The position numbers and the translations under genes were made by a program. A stretch of 11,827 nucleotides of DNA from the NCBI GenBank assembly GCA_013816105.1, contig JACDEY010000012.1, positions 1-11,827 of the forward strand, read 5' to 3'. The notes under the pieces are model-generated. The model worked only from the letters and a program-made list of their open reading frames with translations. It had not been told where the DNA came from and made no database searches. This DNA comes from Actinomycetota bacterium. Lineage in GTDB: Bacteria; Actinomycetota; UBA4738. Positions 1 to 7,193 of the stretch are shown here, piece after piece. The first letter of the stretch is position 1. Every line of letters starts with the position of its first letter.

Positions 1-430
1 ATCCGGGCCAATGCCGCGCCTGGTCGTCGTCCAGGCCGAGGGCTGTGCCCCGATAGTTCGCGCCTTCCGGGAGGGCCGGGAGGAGTCCGAGCCATGGGAG
101 GGGGCCGGGACCTTCGCCGCCGGATTGCGCGTTCCGAAGGCGCTCGGCGACTTCCTGGTGCTTCGCGCCGTTCGAGAGACGGGAGGCACCGCCGTCGCGG
201 TGTCGGACCACTCGATCGCCCGCGCGATGATCCACCTCGCGCGCGAAGAGGGCCTCTCGGCCTCTCCGGAAGGCGCGGCCACGCTCGCCGCGTGCTGGGG
301 GCTCCGCGAACGTGGATTCCTCGCCCCGGGGGAGGAGGTGGTCCTCGTGAACACGGGAACCGGGACGAAGTACCCGGAAGCCATGGAGTGGGCGCTGAAG
401 CAATTCGAGTATTCAGGTATGGAGGGATAG
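1..430 (+). CDS. thrC: Threonine synthase, C-terminal part (5' end outside window)
   Basis: The reading frame is open from base 2 and ends at the TAG at 428-430, giving about 143 C-terminal residues; the in-frame ATG at 11 is internal, not the start. Threonine synthase is a cytoplasmic PLP enzyme (fold type II) that converts O-phosphohomoserine to threonine. Support comes from PRLVVVQAEGCAPIVRAF, the run RVPKALGDFLVLRAVRE, the SPEGAATLAA segment, and NTGTGTKYPE near the end, which matches the glycine-rich phosphate-binding strand seen late in this family. The PLP lysine lies upstream of the window. A related fold-type-II enzyme such as threonine dehydratase is less likely because of the QAEGCAPI and NTGTGTK motifs. 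About 90 bp separate it from the next gene, so co-transcription is uncertain. Confidence 0.88.
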   Translation, partial: SGPMPRLVVVQAEGCAPIVRAFREGREESEPWEGAGTFAAGLRVPKALGDFLVLRAVRETGGTAVAVSDHSIARAMIHLAREEGLSASPEGAATLAACWGLRERGFLAPGEEVVLVNTGTGTKYPEAMEWALKQFEYSGMEG

Positions 431-522
431 GATCCGGGGAACAACCGTGGAGAGTGCTCGATCCCACCGATCCGGACGGTCGGGGACGAGCCGACTCCCG
501 AACCCGAGACTAGGAGGCTCCC

Positions 523-699
523 ATGATGACGCTCGCGCTCCTCGCGGCGCAGAACACCGACACGATCCTGTGGATCATCGCGGCGATCTTCGTCATCGCC
601 GGCATCGTGACGCTCATCCGCGGCAGCGTGCTGATGGGCATCGTCCTTATCGTGATCGGCCTGCTCATCGGCCCCGGAGGGGTCAGCATCTTCGACTAG
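523..699 (+). CDS. Small two-span membrane protein ending in GPGGVSIF
   Basis: This 58-residue protein has a very good AGGAGG ribosome site at 512-517. The ATG at 523 (5-base spacer) or the adjacent ATG at 526 (8-base spacer) could be the start. Two hydrophobic segments, about residues 14-32 and 36-49, are separated by a short LIRGS turn. It ends in the motif GPGGVSIF at residues 50-57 followed by Asp. I recognise this terminal motif from small hydrophobic actinobacterial proteins of unknown function; I do not know a role. The length, strong ribosome site and third-position GC make it a real gene. It heads a probable operon with the membrane-anchored gene 63 bp downstream. Confidence 0.8.
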   Translation: MMTLALLAAQNTDTILWIIAAIFVIAGIVTLIRGSVLMGIVLIVIGLLIGPGGVSIFD

Positions 700-762
700 C
701 CCGACTGCAAGCGCCCCACACTTTCTCCGCCGACGGCGGCGTCCCGAAGAAAGAGGTGACAC

Positions 763-1323
763 ATGGACGCATGGGTATGGGTCGTGATCGCTGTTGCGGC
801 GATCGTCGTGATCGGCCTGCTGGCGTGGGTCGCCACGCGGAAGCGGCGAACCGATCAGCTCCGCGACCGGTTCGGTCCTGAGTACGAGCGCACGGTCGGG
901 GAGGCCGGCGACCGTCGGACGGCCGAATCCGACCTGCTCGACCGGCAGAAGCGACGGGAGGAGCTGGACATCCGGCCGCTGCAGCCCGCGGCGCGTGAGC
1001 GCTACACCACTTCCTGGCAGGAGACCCAGCAGCGGTTCGTGGATGCGCCGGCCGATGCGGTCCGTGAGGCCGACGCGCTCGTGAGCCAGGTCATGCGAGA
1101 GCGAGGTTATCCCATCGACGACTTCGAGCAGCGCGCGGCGGACATCTCGGTGGACCACCCTCATCTCGTGGAGAACTACCGCTCGGCTCGTGCGATCGCC
1201 GAGCGAAGCGGGTCCGGAAAGGCCAGCACGGAGGATCTGCGTCAGGCGCTAGTGCACTATCGCGCCCTATTCGACGAGTTGCTCGAACCGAACGACAGCG
1301 ATCGCACCCAGGGGGTGTCCTGA
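763..1323 (+). CDS. Membrane-anchored conserved protein with helical STEDLR domain
   Basis: A 186-residue protein with a GAGG ribosome site at 753-756, six bases before the ATG. Residues 4-23 form one membrane helix followed by RKRR, so the rest should be cytoplasmic (positive-inside rule). The body is highly charged and mostly helical: LRDRFGPEYERTV (33-45), a Glu/Arg-rich linker, LDIRPLQPAARERY (68-81), RFVDAPADAVREAD (91-104), a GYPIDDFEQRAADISVDHP block (115-133) and ASTEDLRQALVHYRALFDELL near the end. I recognise this as a widespread conserved hypothetical family in actinobacteria and other bacteria, with no assigned function. The next gene starts directly at its stop codon and repeats parts of this domain. 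Confidence 0.85.
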   Translation: MDAWVWVVIAVAAIVVIGLLAWVATRKRRTDQLRDRFGPEYERTVGEAGDRRTAESDLLDRQKRREELDIRPLQPAARERYTTSWQETQQRFVDAPADAVREADALVSQVMRERGYPIDDFEQRAADISVDHPHLVENYRSARAIAERSGSGKASTEDLRQALVHYRALFDELLEPNDSDRTQGVS

Positions 1324-1743
1324 GTGGAACGCGAGAACGAGAAGGAGAACGAGGACGAATCCCTCACCACCGCCGACCTCGCGGCGTCGGCGGACCGGGT
1401 GGACGAGGCCGAGCGGATCGACCAGTCGGCGACCGAAGCTCCCGACCGCGAGGTTGCGACGCCTGAGAGCGGCCCGCCAACCCTTCTTCCTGCAGAAGAG
1501 AGGGAGTCCCTGACGTCGCGGTGGGAATCCGTTCAGACCGCCTTCGTCGACGAGCCGAGGCGCTCCGTGACCGAGGCCGATCAGCTCGTGGCGGACGTCA
1601 TGAGCCGTCTCGCGGACACCTTCGCGCAGGAGCGGTCCCGGCTGGAGGCCCTGTGGGACCGGGGTGACGAGGTGTCCACCGAGGATCTGCGCGTCGCGCT
1701 TCAGCGGTATCGAGAATTCTTCCAGCGACTCCTGACGGCCTGA
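1324..1743 (+). CDS. Soluble shortened paralogue of the preceding protein
   Basis: A 139-residue protein starting with GTG immediately after the TGA of the preceding gene, with GGGGGTG at 1311-1317 as ribosome site (6-base spacer), so the two are probably translationally coupled. It has no membrane segment. The N-terminal ~50 residues are acidic and probably disordered (ERENEKENEDE). Residues 57-93 (AEERESLTSRWESVQTAFVD, then EADQLVADVM) match residues 77-111 of the upstream protein. Residues 118-137 (VSTEDLRVALQRYREFFQRL) match its C-terminal helix. The middle block with GYP and SVDHP is missing. This looks like a tandem duplication followed by loss of the anchor and central segment. Function unknown; a partner of the upstream protein is an inference. 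Confidence 0.8.
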   Translation: MERENEKENEDESLTTADLAASADRVDEAERIDQSATEAPDREVATPESGPPTLLPAEERESLTSRWESVQTAFVDEPRRSVTEADQLVADVMSRLADTFAQERSRLEALWDRGDEVSTEDLRVALQRYREFFQRLLTA

Positions 1744-1762
1744 GGGCCCCGCGTCCCCGCCC

Positions 1763-1792
1763 GAGGCCCGCACGAGCGATTGTGCGGGCCTC
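1763..1792 (+). terminator. Strong hairpin, probable terminator of the 523-1743 cluster
   Basis: GAGGCCCGCAC (1763-1773) and GTGCGGGCCTC (1782-1792) form a perfect 11-bp stem with an 8-base loop, 19 bases after the stop codon at 1743. Only two T residues follow before mixed sequence, so there is no classical U-tract. GC-rich actinobacterial terminators often lack one. The position between a stop codon and a new transcription unit supports the call. Confidence 0.65.
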
Positions 1793-1817
1793 TTCGCGTT
1801 CCCCGTCCGAAGCCTCT

Positions 1818-1846
1818 TTGACGACGCCGAGGCCTTCGTGGACTCT
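1818..1846 (+). promoter_or_regulatory. Weak candidate promoter for the metalloprotease gene
   Basis: TTGACG at 1818-1823 is a good -35 match. At a 17-base spacing the -10 position holds GACTCT (1841-1846), a poor match. If real, transcription would begin near 1853, ahead of the ribosome site at 1866-1872 and the ATG at 1879, and would exclude the GTG at 1838 as a start. Confidence 0.25.
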
Positions 1847-4846
1847 CTGCGCCCGCAAACGGAAGAAGGGAGCAACGCATGCCCGCACGTCGTCTCCTCG
1901 GCGTGGCCGTTCTCGTCCTCTGCAGCTCCCCGTGCATCCGATAGCGTCCCCGCGGCTGGCCTGAGCCAGCTGGATCGTGCCTATAGCTCGCACACGCAAC
2001 TGGAGCCGCGCCTTCGCGGCGAGAGGCTCATGGCCGGACAGAGCGTGGCCTTCGACGCACAGGGCCGGCCTTCGTATCGGAGCGGCCCGCCTCCCGAGGC
2101 CGGCCCGTCGGGTCCCACCCCCGGCGTCACCCAGAACGGGATCTGCGACGGGGCCGCCCGCAATGTCGACGACACCGAACTGTTGTGGGTTCACAACTTC
2201 AAGACCGGGCTCGACGAGCAGCGCCTGTTCACCCTGGAGGCCATCACTGACCACGTGTACATGTGGGCGGACGTGACCGCCGGGGCGACGCGAGCCGAGC
2301 TACAGGCCGGTGCCGAGGCGTTCGAGTCCGTGTACGACGTTGACCGCGCCTACTTCGGTGAGCCGGCTCGCTGCGACCAGCTTCCGTACGCACAGCCGCC
2401 CAACCTGGAGGAGATCTGGGGCGAGCCGTGGTACGACGCGGACGACAACATCCACATCAACATCGCGAACTTCGCCATCGACGTGGGCGCCACGGTGGTC
2501 GCGGGGTACTACTCGTCCGCGGACGAGTACCCGGCGACCGTGAACGCCCACTCGAACGAGGGGGAGTTCTTCTACATGAACTCGACGCTGTTCAACCCGA
2601 CAACGGACACGTACACGTCGATCCTGGCGCACGAGTTCTACCACATGATCCAGTTCGCCAACGACGCGAACGAGGAGACGTGGGTGAACGAGGGCATGGC
2701 CGACGTGGCCATCGAGGTGAACGGGTTCGGGAGCCTCACGTCCAGCCACACCTCGGACTACGCGGTCAACGCCGAGGACCAGCTCACCCACTGGGACGGA
2801 CAGCTCTACGACTACGGCAACGCGTACTCGTTCTTCTCCTACTTCCTTGAACACTACGGACCGCCGGACGACCCGGGGACGCCGGACTTCAAGGAGAACT
2901 ACGCGCTTGCCGAGGAAGTCACGAAGGTGGAGACCGACGGCCTGGAGGGCGTGGACTCGATCCTGGCCACGAATCCGTACGAGGGCCAGATCGACCCCTA
3001 CTACCACGACAACACGGCCAACGACGTCTACCTCGACCGGGCCGTCGCCAACATCGTGAACGACTGCGACGTCGGCGTGGAGCAGTACTGCTACAAGCAG
3101 TTGTCGGCCTTCAAGGTGGCGCTGCACGGGGACTTCGACACCTTCCCGCAGAGCGAGTCCGGTGAGTCGAACGTCTACGGGGACCGTTACTACCAGTTCC
3201 TGTCTGCGGCCGACGGCGACTTCACCGTTGAGAGCCCCGCCACCCTTCCTCTGGTCCCGAACGCGGACGGGATGCCGTCCCCGACCCACGAGCTGTGGCT
3301 CAACCGGGGCGACGAGATGGAGACGTTCGCAACCAGGGCGGCTGACCTCACCGCGGCCACGGCGCCGCATCTGAAGTTCGGGTACTGGTTCAGCATCGAA
3401 GAGGACTGGGACTACGCCTACCTGGAGGTCTCAACCGACGACGGCGCCACCTGGCAGTCGATCCCGTGCTGCGAGGCGGCCGAGACGTTCAACCCCAACG
3501 GGAACAACGACGGCAACGGGATCACCGGACTGTCAGACGGCGTGGACGGCGAGTTGCCGATCCCAGACCCCGGCCCCCCGACGTGGCGGGCCGCGGATGT
3601 GGACCTCACGGCGTACGCCGGTGAGATCGCGCTGATCCGGTTCCGGTACGAGACCGACGCCGCGGTCAACGAGCCCGGGTTCACCGTCGACAACGTCGAG
3701 CTGGTGGACGGCGTCACCAACATCTGGCCTCTCGAGGACTTCGAGGACGGCGTGGCCGACGGCTTCACGCTGTCCGGCAATGGGGTCAAGACCGCCATGG
3801 TCATCGAGCCCGTGCTGGACAACCTGCTCACCCTCCAGCTGGTGAAGTTCGGCGGGACGAACATCGGTGTGGAGCGGGTCGACGGCGTGGTCGCCGGCGA
3901 CACCATCACGGCCGCGGGCGCCATGAATGCCCAGCAGACGGTGGCCATCTTCACGTCGCTCACCCCGCTGACGTCCGAGCCGTTCGAATACGACTGGATG
4001 GCGGACGCCACGGAGATCCCGGAGCTGGTCGCCCCGGTCCTGCAGGACCCGGGAGATACGGTCCCGCGCGGATCACGGATCACGCTGCAGTGGAGCCCGG
4101 CGAGCAACGCCGGGGACCAGCCGCCGATCCGCTACGAGGTCCAGCAGGCGCACACGTTGGTCGCTCACGTGCAGGACGGGGCCGACAACGGGACCTCGGG
4201 TTGGACGCTCGACGAGGAGGGCCTTGGAGCGCTGCCCTGGTCCACCGCGACCGACAAGCCCAACTGGGACGGGCAGCCCACCTTCTTCGCCGACGGCACG
4301 GAGGGCGTGCTCAACGCGTCGTCGTTCATGACCTACGACGCCGACGGCGACGGCAACGCGGACGAGATCCCCCTCCCCACGGAAGGCACCACGACCCTCT
4401 CGTTCTTCGACTGGCACGTGAACGAGTCGGACGACCAAGTGGCTGTGGAGGTGTCGACGGACGGCGGGACCACCTGGGTCCCCGTCTACCAGACCGGGCG
4501 GTCCCTGCTGGCGCCCGATGCCCTGATCGCGTTCGAGTCCGAGACCCTGACACCGCACGCGATCGACCTCGGTCCCTATAAGGGCCAGTCGGTTCAGCTG
4601 CGGTTCCGGTACTCCCTCGGCAGCGCCAACCGGGTGGGGTCGACGCCGTTCGGCTGGTATGTCGACGACGTCGTGCTCGACACCCAGAACTGGAGCACAA
4701 TGGCCGAGGTCAGGGCCACCAAGACCCGGATAACCCGGCGAGTCCAGAAGCTCGGAACCCACTACTTCCGGGTCCGGGCGGTCTACACGGACTTCTTCCG
4801 TGGGCCATGGTCGAACGTCGTGGACATCAAGGTGGTTCGACCCTAA
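1838..4846 (+). CDS. Large secreted zinc metalloprotease, immune inhibitor A (M6) type
   Basis: The open frame from GTG 1838 gives 1002 residues. Residues 265-269 are HEFYH, the HEXXH zinc and catalytic site. W282-V-N-E285-G follows, with Glu285 the likely third zinc ligand, as in gluzincins of the M6 immune inhibitor A group. A pro-region and catalytic domain span about residues 50-450. A jelly-roll/MAM-like domain follows (about 470-625), with LEVSTDDGATW and FTVDNVELVD. A less clear beta region is at about 630-735. At about 738-1002 a fibronectin-III-like fold appears interrupted by a second jelly roll with VEVSTDGGTTW, VQLRFRY and GWYVDDV. A DADGDGNADE calcium-loop-like motif is at 834-843. 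It is predicted to be extracellular and protein-degrading. The start is uncertain: the best ribosome site and signal peptide (ATG 1879) are in another frame, so the gene may carry a frameshift. The stop overlaps the convergent permease gene by 4 bases. Confidence 0.82.
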   Translation: MDSLRPQTEEGSNACPHVVSSAWPFSSSAAPRASDSVPAAGLSQLDRAYSSHTQLEPRLRGERLMAGQSVAFDAQGRPSYRSGPPPEAGPSGPTPGVTQNGICDGAARNVDDTELLWVHNFKTGLDEQRLFTLEAITDHVYMWADVTAGATRAELQAGAEAFESVYDVDRAYFGEPARCDQLPYAQPPNLEEIWGEPWYDADDNIHINIANFAIDVGATVVAGYYSSADEYPATVNAHSNEGEFFYMNSTLFNPTTDTYTSILAHEFYHMIQFANDANEETWVNEGMADVAIEVNGFGSLTSSHTSDYAVNAEDQLTHWDGQLYDYGNAYSFFSYFLEHYGPPDDPGTPDFKENYALAEEVTKVETDGLEGVDSILATNPYEGQIDPYYHDNTANDVYLDRAVANIVNDCDVGVEQYCYKQLSAFKVALHGDFDTFPQSESGESNVYGDRYYQFLSAADGDFTVESPATLPLVPNADGMPSPTHELWLNRGDEMETFATRAADLTAATAPHLKFGYWFSIEEDWDYAYLEVSTDDGATWQSIPCCEAAETFNPNGNNDGNGITGLSDGVDGELPIPDPGPPTWRAADVDLTAYAGEIALIRFRYETDAAVNEPGFTVDNVELVDGVTNIWPLEDFEDGVADGFTLSGNGVKTAMVIEPVLDNLLTLQLVKFGGTNIGVERVDGVVAGDTITAAGAMNAQQTVAIFTSLTPLTSEPFEYDWMADATEIPELVAPVLQDPGDTVPRGSRITLQWSPASNAGDQPPIRYEVQQAHTLVAHVQDGADNGTSGWTLDEEGLGALPWSTATDKPNWDGQPTFFADGTEGVLNASSFMTYDADGDGNADEIPLPTEGTTTLSFFDWHVNESDDQVAVEVSTDGGTTWVPVYQTGRSLLAPDALIAFESETLTPHAIDLGPYKGQSVQLRFRYSLGSANRVGSTPFGWYVDDVVLDTQNWSTMAEVRATKTRITRRVQKLGTHYFRVRAVYTDFFRGPWSNVVDIKVVRP
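1866..1872 (+). promoter_or_regulatory. Ribosome binding site pointing to an ATG at 1879
   Basis: AAGGGAG lies six bases before the ATG at 1879. It is the best ribosome site upstream of the protease, but that ATG is in a different frame from the protease body (see the feature at 1879-1944). Confidence 0.6.
1879..1944 (+). other. Out-of-frame signal-peptide-like leader of the metalloprotease
   Basis: From the ATG at 1879 a 21-codon frame reads MPARRLLGVAVLVLCSS and then PCIR before a TAG at 1942-1944. It has the Arg-Arg n-region and hydrophobic core of a secretion signal. The long protease frame lies one base forward and reads SSSAAPRASD over the same DNA, which would supply an alanine-rich cleavage region. 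A +1 shift between about 1900 and 1941 would join leader and body. Either the gene carries an indel (real or from assembly) or the leader is coincidental. Confidence 0.5.
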
Positions 4847-5271
4847 CGGGCAGCGGCCGAGCCGTCCGACCGCGGGTCGCGCCCCTCGGAGGCGCGGTCG
4901 CCCCGCCCACGGGCGACGATCATCCACAGGCCGGTGACCGTCAGGTAGGCGACGAACACGAACCGCAGGGCCGGGCCATCGAGTGCTAGCGCCACCGCGC
5001 TCCCGGCCAGGGCTCCGGCGATCCCTCCGGCGGCGAGCGCCAGGGCGGGCCGGAAACGTACGTATCCATGCCGGGAATGCGTGTAGGCACCCACCGCGGC
5101 GGTGGGCAGGATGACGAGGAGAGAGGTTCCCTCGGCGAGATGCTGGTCGTAGCCGAGCAGGAGCACCATGGCGGGCACCATGGCGAGGCCACCGCCGAGC
5201 CCGAGGATCCCGGACACGATTCCGGTCAGGATCCCGATGCCGACCAGGGCCGCTCCCTCCGCGAGCGTCAT
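4843..5271 (-). CDS. TauE/SafE-type (TSUP) permease, half-length subunit 2
   Basis: A 142-residue membrane protein starting at ATG 5271, which overlaps the TGA of the upstream gene by four bases (ATGA). No separate ribosome site is visible, so coupled translation is likely. The start of the repeat, ILTGIVSGILGLGGGLAMVP (about 14-33), is the glycine-rich signature of the TauE/SafE (DUF81) family. It is followed by GYDQHLAEGTSLLVILP. About four membrane helices are predicted, with a charged Arg/Asp-rich cytoplasmic-looking tail (121-142). The usual family protein is about 250 residues with two such repeats; this is one. The family exports small sulfonates, sulfite or organic anions; the substrate here cannot be read from sequence. 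It probably works as a heterodimer with the upstream half. Confidence 0.82.
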   Translation of the reverse strand: MTLAEGAALVGIGILTGIVSGILGLGGGLAMVPAMVLLLGYDQHLAEGTSLLVILPTAAVGAYTHSRHGYVRFRPALALAAGGIAGALAGSAVALALDGPALRFVFVAYLTVTGLWMIVARGRGDRASEGRDPRSDGSAAAR

Positions 5272-5681
5272 CGCGGGAACATGGCCGCGGCCACCACCAA
5301 GAGGAAAACGCCGAAGCCGAGTCGGAGCGTTCGTTCCGGAAGGCGTCGCATCCAGGTGGCGCCCAGGCGGGCCCCTGGGATGCTGCCGAGGGCAAGCAGC
5401 AATCCCCCCACGACGCTCACGCTTCCGGCCGTCCCGAACACCACCACTGCGGCGGCGGCGATGGGCAGGATGGCGGCAAGCGACGTGCCATGCGCCTGAT
5501 GTTGCGTGAACCCGAGGAGGCCGACCATCGCGGGGACCATGACGAGCCCTCCGCCGACCCCGAGGAGCCCGCTCATCACTCCCGCCGCCAGTCCCACCGC
5601 CGCGGCGGAAAGCAGGCTGGTGGACCACGGCGAGGGATTCGTCGGCACCTTCGGAACCAGTCTTCGGGCGCCGGACCGCAT
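5268..5681 (-). CDS. TauE/SafE-type (TSUP) permease, half-length subunit 1
   Basis: A 137-residue protein with its start placed at ATG 5681; no ribosome site precedes it, so a GTG or ATG further in (for example V12 or M36) or leaderless translation is possible. After a polar lead of about 20 residues, LAAGVMSGLLGVGGGLVMVP (31-50) gives the family glycine-rich motif, followed by GFTQHQAHGTSLAAILP. About four membrane helices are expected, with the last at about 121-135. The two halves share the pattern MVPAMV-LLG--QH-A-GTSL--ILP and correspond to the two internal repeats of a normal TauE/SafE protein. The open frame continues upstream to 5897, but that part overlaps the divergent gene and its promoter and is non-coding. 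Confidence 0.8.
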   Translation of the reverse strand: MRSGARRLVPKVPTNPSPWSTSLLSAAAVGLAAGVMSGLLGVGGGLVMVPAMVGLLGFTQHQAHGTSLAAILPIAAAAVVVFGTAGSVSVVGGLLLALGSIPGARLGATWMRRLPERTLRLGFGVFLLVVAAAMFPR

Positions 5682-5722
5682 TGTCAACGAATAAGGAGGG
5701 GGGAGGCCGCCCTTCGTGGGGG

Positions 5723-5752
5723 TTGACGCGCCCGGGGGAGGCTCCGGATACT
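5723..5752 (+). promoter_or_regulatory. Sigma-70-type promoter of the HTH membrane protein gene
   Basis: TTGACG (5723-5728) and GATACT (5747-5752) are separated by 18 bases, in the 112-bp divergent gap. A start of transcription near 5759 leaves a short leader to the ATG at 5794. It rules out the upstream in-frame ATG at 5716. Confidence 0.55.
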
Positions 5753-5793
5753 CCCCTTGTACATCCAACAACTTCCCGGGACCCGAGCTGACC

Positions 5794-7191
5794 ATGCCAT
5801 CCGCCCCTTCCCCATCCACGCCGGTCGGCGTCGCCGACGCGCTTCGTGAGGCCCGCGAGCGCCGTGGGGAGAGCCTGGTGGAAGCGGCCGGGGCCACGCG
5901 GATATCTTCCGAGTACCTCGCGGCCCTCGAAGGCGACGCGCCGGTCAGCGCGTTCCCAGGCGCCGTTTACGCGCGGTTCTTCCTCCGCCAGTACGCGCGC
6001 CACCTCGGGCTGGAAGAGGGTGCGCTGGTCTCGGCGTTCGCGGCCCGCCATGGTGGTGAGGAACGGCCCTCTCGGGGGATCGCCCCCGCCCCGGCGCAGA
6101 CGCCACGCCGGCCTACCTGGGTCCCCGGGCCGGGGCCGCTCTGGCCCTCGCCCGGTAAGCGGGGGAGCCCGGTGCCCCGCGGACTCGCCTCGTCGCGCCG
6201 CGGCAGAAAGGTGCGCGCGAACAAGACTGCCAGGAGGATCTCCCGGACTCGAGCGCTCCGGCGCCGGAGGGCCCTGTTCGCGGTCCTGGGTCTCGCGTTG
6301 TTGCTGGCCGCGTCCGTGATTGTCGTTCCGCGACTGCTTTCCGCCCGCGGCTCACCGCGCGAGACGACGCGGGAGCCCGTGCTCCCGAGCCTTCCCCCGG
6401 CGCCGCCGGAGCTCCCGGGAGGGGGGCGGATCATCTTCCCCGACCACCGCGTGGTCGCTTTCTACGGGGCGCCCAGCGCCGAGGACCTCGGCATCCTGGG
6501 GATCGGTCCGGAAGCCGCGGCAGAGCGCCTCCTGGAGCAGGCGCAGGCTTACACGTTCAGTCCCAAGCCCGTCTTGCCGGCGTTCGAGCTGATCGGGACG
6601 ATCGCGACGAGACATCCCGGCCCGGAGGGCCTGTATCGGGCCCGCCTGGGTGAGTCCGACATCCGGGCCTACCTTTCCGCCGCCCGCGAGGCAAAGGCAC
6701 TGTTCGTCATCGATGTGCAGCCGGGGCGCGGGAACTTCATGGAGGAGGTCAGGGTCTACGAGGACCTGCTTCGTGAGCCCGATGTGGGCCTCGCCCTCGA
6801 CCCCGAGTGGCATGTCGGGGAAGGCGAGGTTCCGGGCGTCGTGCTCGGATCAGTGGACGCCGCCACCATCAACCGGGTGGTCGACTGGCTCGCGGGAATC
6901 GTGAGGAAGTACGACCTGCCCCAGAAGCTGCTGGTGATCCATCAGTTCACGGAGAACATGATCGTCGGCAAGGAGTTCGTCAAGAGCCCGCCGGAGCTCG
7001 CGGTCACCTTCGACATCGATGGGTTCGGCGACCGGGACAACAAGGTCGGCAAGTACGAGGACTTCGCCCAGCGCTTCGAGCAACGGTTCTTCCATGGCTT
7101 CAAGCTCTTCTACGAGCAGGACATCGACCTCATGACGCCGCTCGACGTCCTCGGCCTGCGGCCGACGCCGGACTTCGTCGTCTACCAGTAG
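5794..7191 (+). CDS. RodZ-like HTH + membrane helix + large extracytoplasmic domain
   Basis: A 465-residue protein starting at ATG 5794, downstream of the promoter at 5723-5752. Residues 11-78 (VGVADALREARERRGESLVE through the FLRQYARHLGLEEGAL region) form the RodZ-type Cro-like helix-turn-helix. A Pro/Arg-rich linker (about 85-158) follows, then one membrane helix at 160-182 preceded by RRRR, giving N-inside, C-outside topology. The C-terminal ~260 residues (about 205-465) contain alternating strands and helices: VVAFYG, FELIGTIAT, FVIDVQPGRG (304-313), ALDPEW (334-339), LLVIHQF, FDIDGFGD (406-413), FKLFYEQD. This looks like a TIM barrel with acidic residues at strand ends. I recognise the domain from actinobacterial proteins of unknown function. 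It is not the beta-rich C-terminal domain of E. coli RodZ. A role linking cell envelope and cytoskeleton or gene control is inference. It ends 2 bp from the convergent hydrolase gene. Confidence 0.82.
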   Translation: MPSAPSPSTPVGVADALREARERRGESLVEAAGATRISSEYLAALEGDAPVSAFPGAVYARFFLRQYARHLGLEEGALVSAFAARHGGEERPSRGIAPAPAQTPRRPTWVPGPGPLWPSPGKRGSPVPRGLASSRRGRKVRANKTARRISRTRALRRRRALFAVLGLALLLAASVIVVPRLLSARGSPRETTREPVLPSLPPAPPELPGGGRIIFPDHRVVAFYGAPSAEDLGILGIGPEAAAERLLEQAQAYTFSPKPVLPAFELIGTIATRHPGPEGLYRARLGESDIRAYLSAAREAKALFVIDVQPGRGNFMEEVRVYEDLLREPDVGLALDPEWHVGEGEVPGVVLGSVDAATINRVVDWLAGIVRKYDLPQKLLVIHQFTENMIVGKEFVKSPPELAVTFDIDGFGDRDNKVGKYEDFAQRFEQRFFHGFKLFYEQDIDLMTPLDVLGLRPTPDFVVYQ

Positions 7192-7193
7192 CC

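Noticed and set aside
404..433. TTCGAG/TAGGAT as a promoter for the small membrane protein gene
   Set aside because: Only partial matches at 18-base spacing, lying across the end of thrC; likely chance.
727..739. Small hairpin CCGCC-GAC-GGCGG between the small membrane gene and the anchored gene
   Set aside because: A 5-bp stem with no T-run; too weak to call a terminator in GC-rich DNA.
2300..3370. A 356-codon open frame on the - strand inside the metalloprotease gene
   Set aside because: It is Val/Arg/His-rich with no domain, and is the antisense shadow of a strongly supported gene in GC-rich DNA.
5716..5793. Upstream ATG at 5716 for the HTH membrane protein
   Set aside because: It precedes the TTGACG/GATACT promoter and adds a Gly/Pro-rich stretch with no domain content.
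5272..6051. The upstream part of the open frame that ends in permease subunit 2
   Set aside because: It covers subunit 1 and the promoter of the divergent gene, reads as Arg/Gly/Pro-rich nonsense, and the membrane protein begins at ATG 5271.
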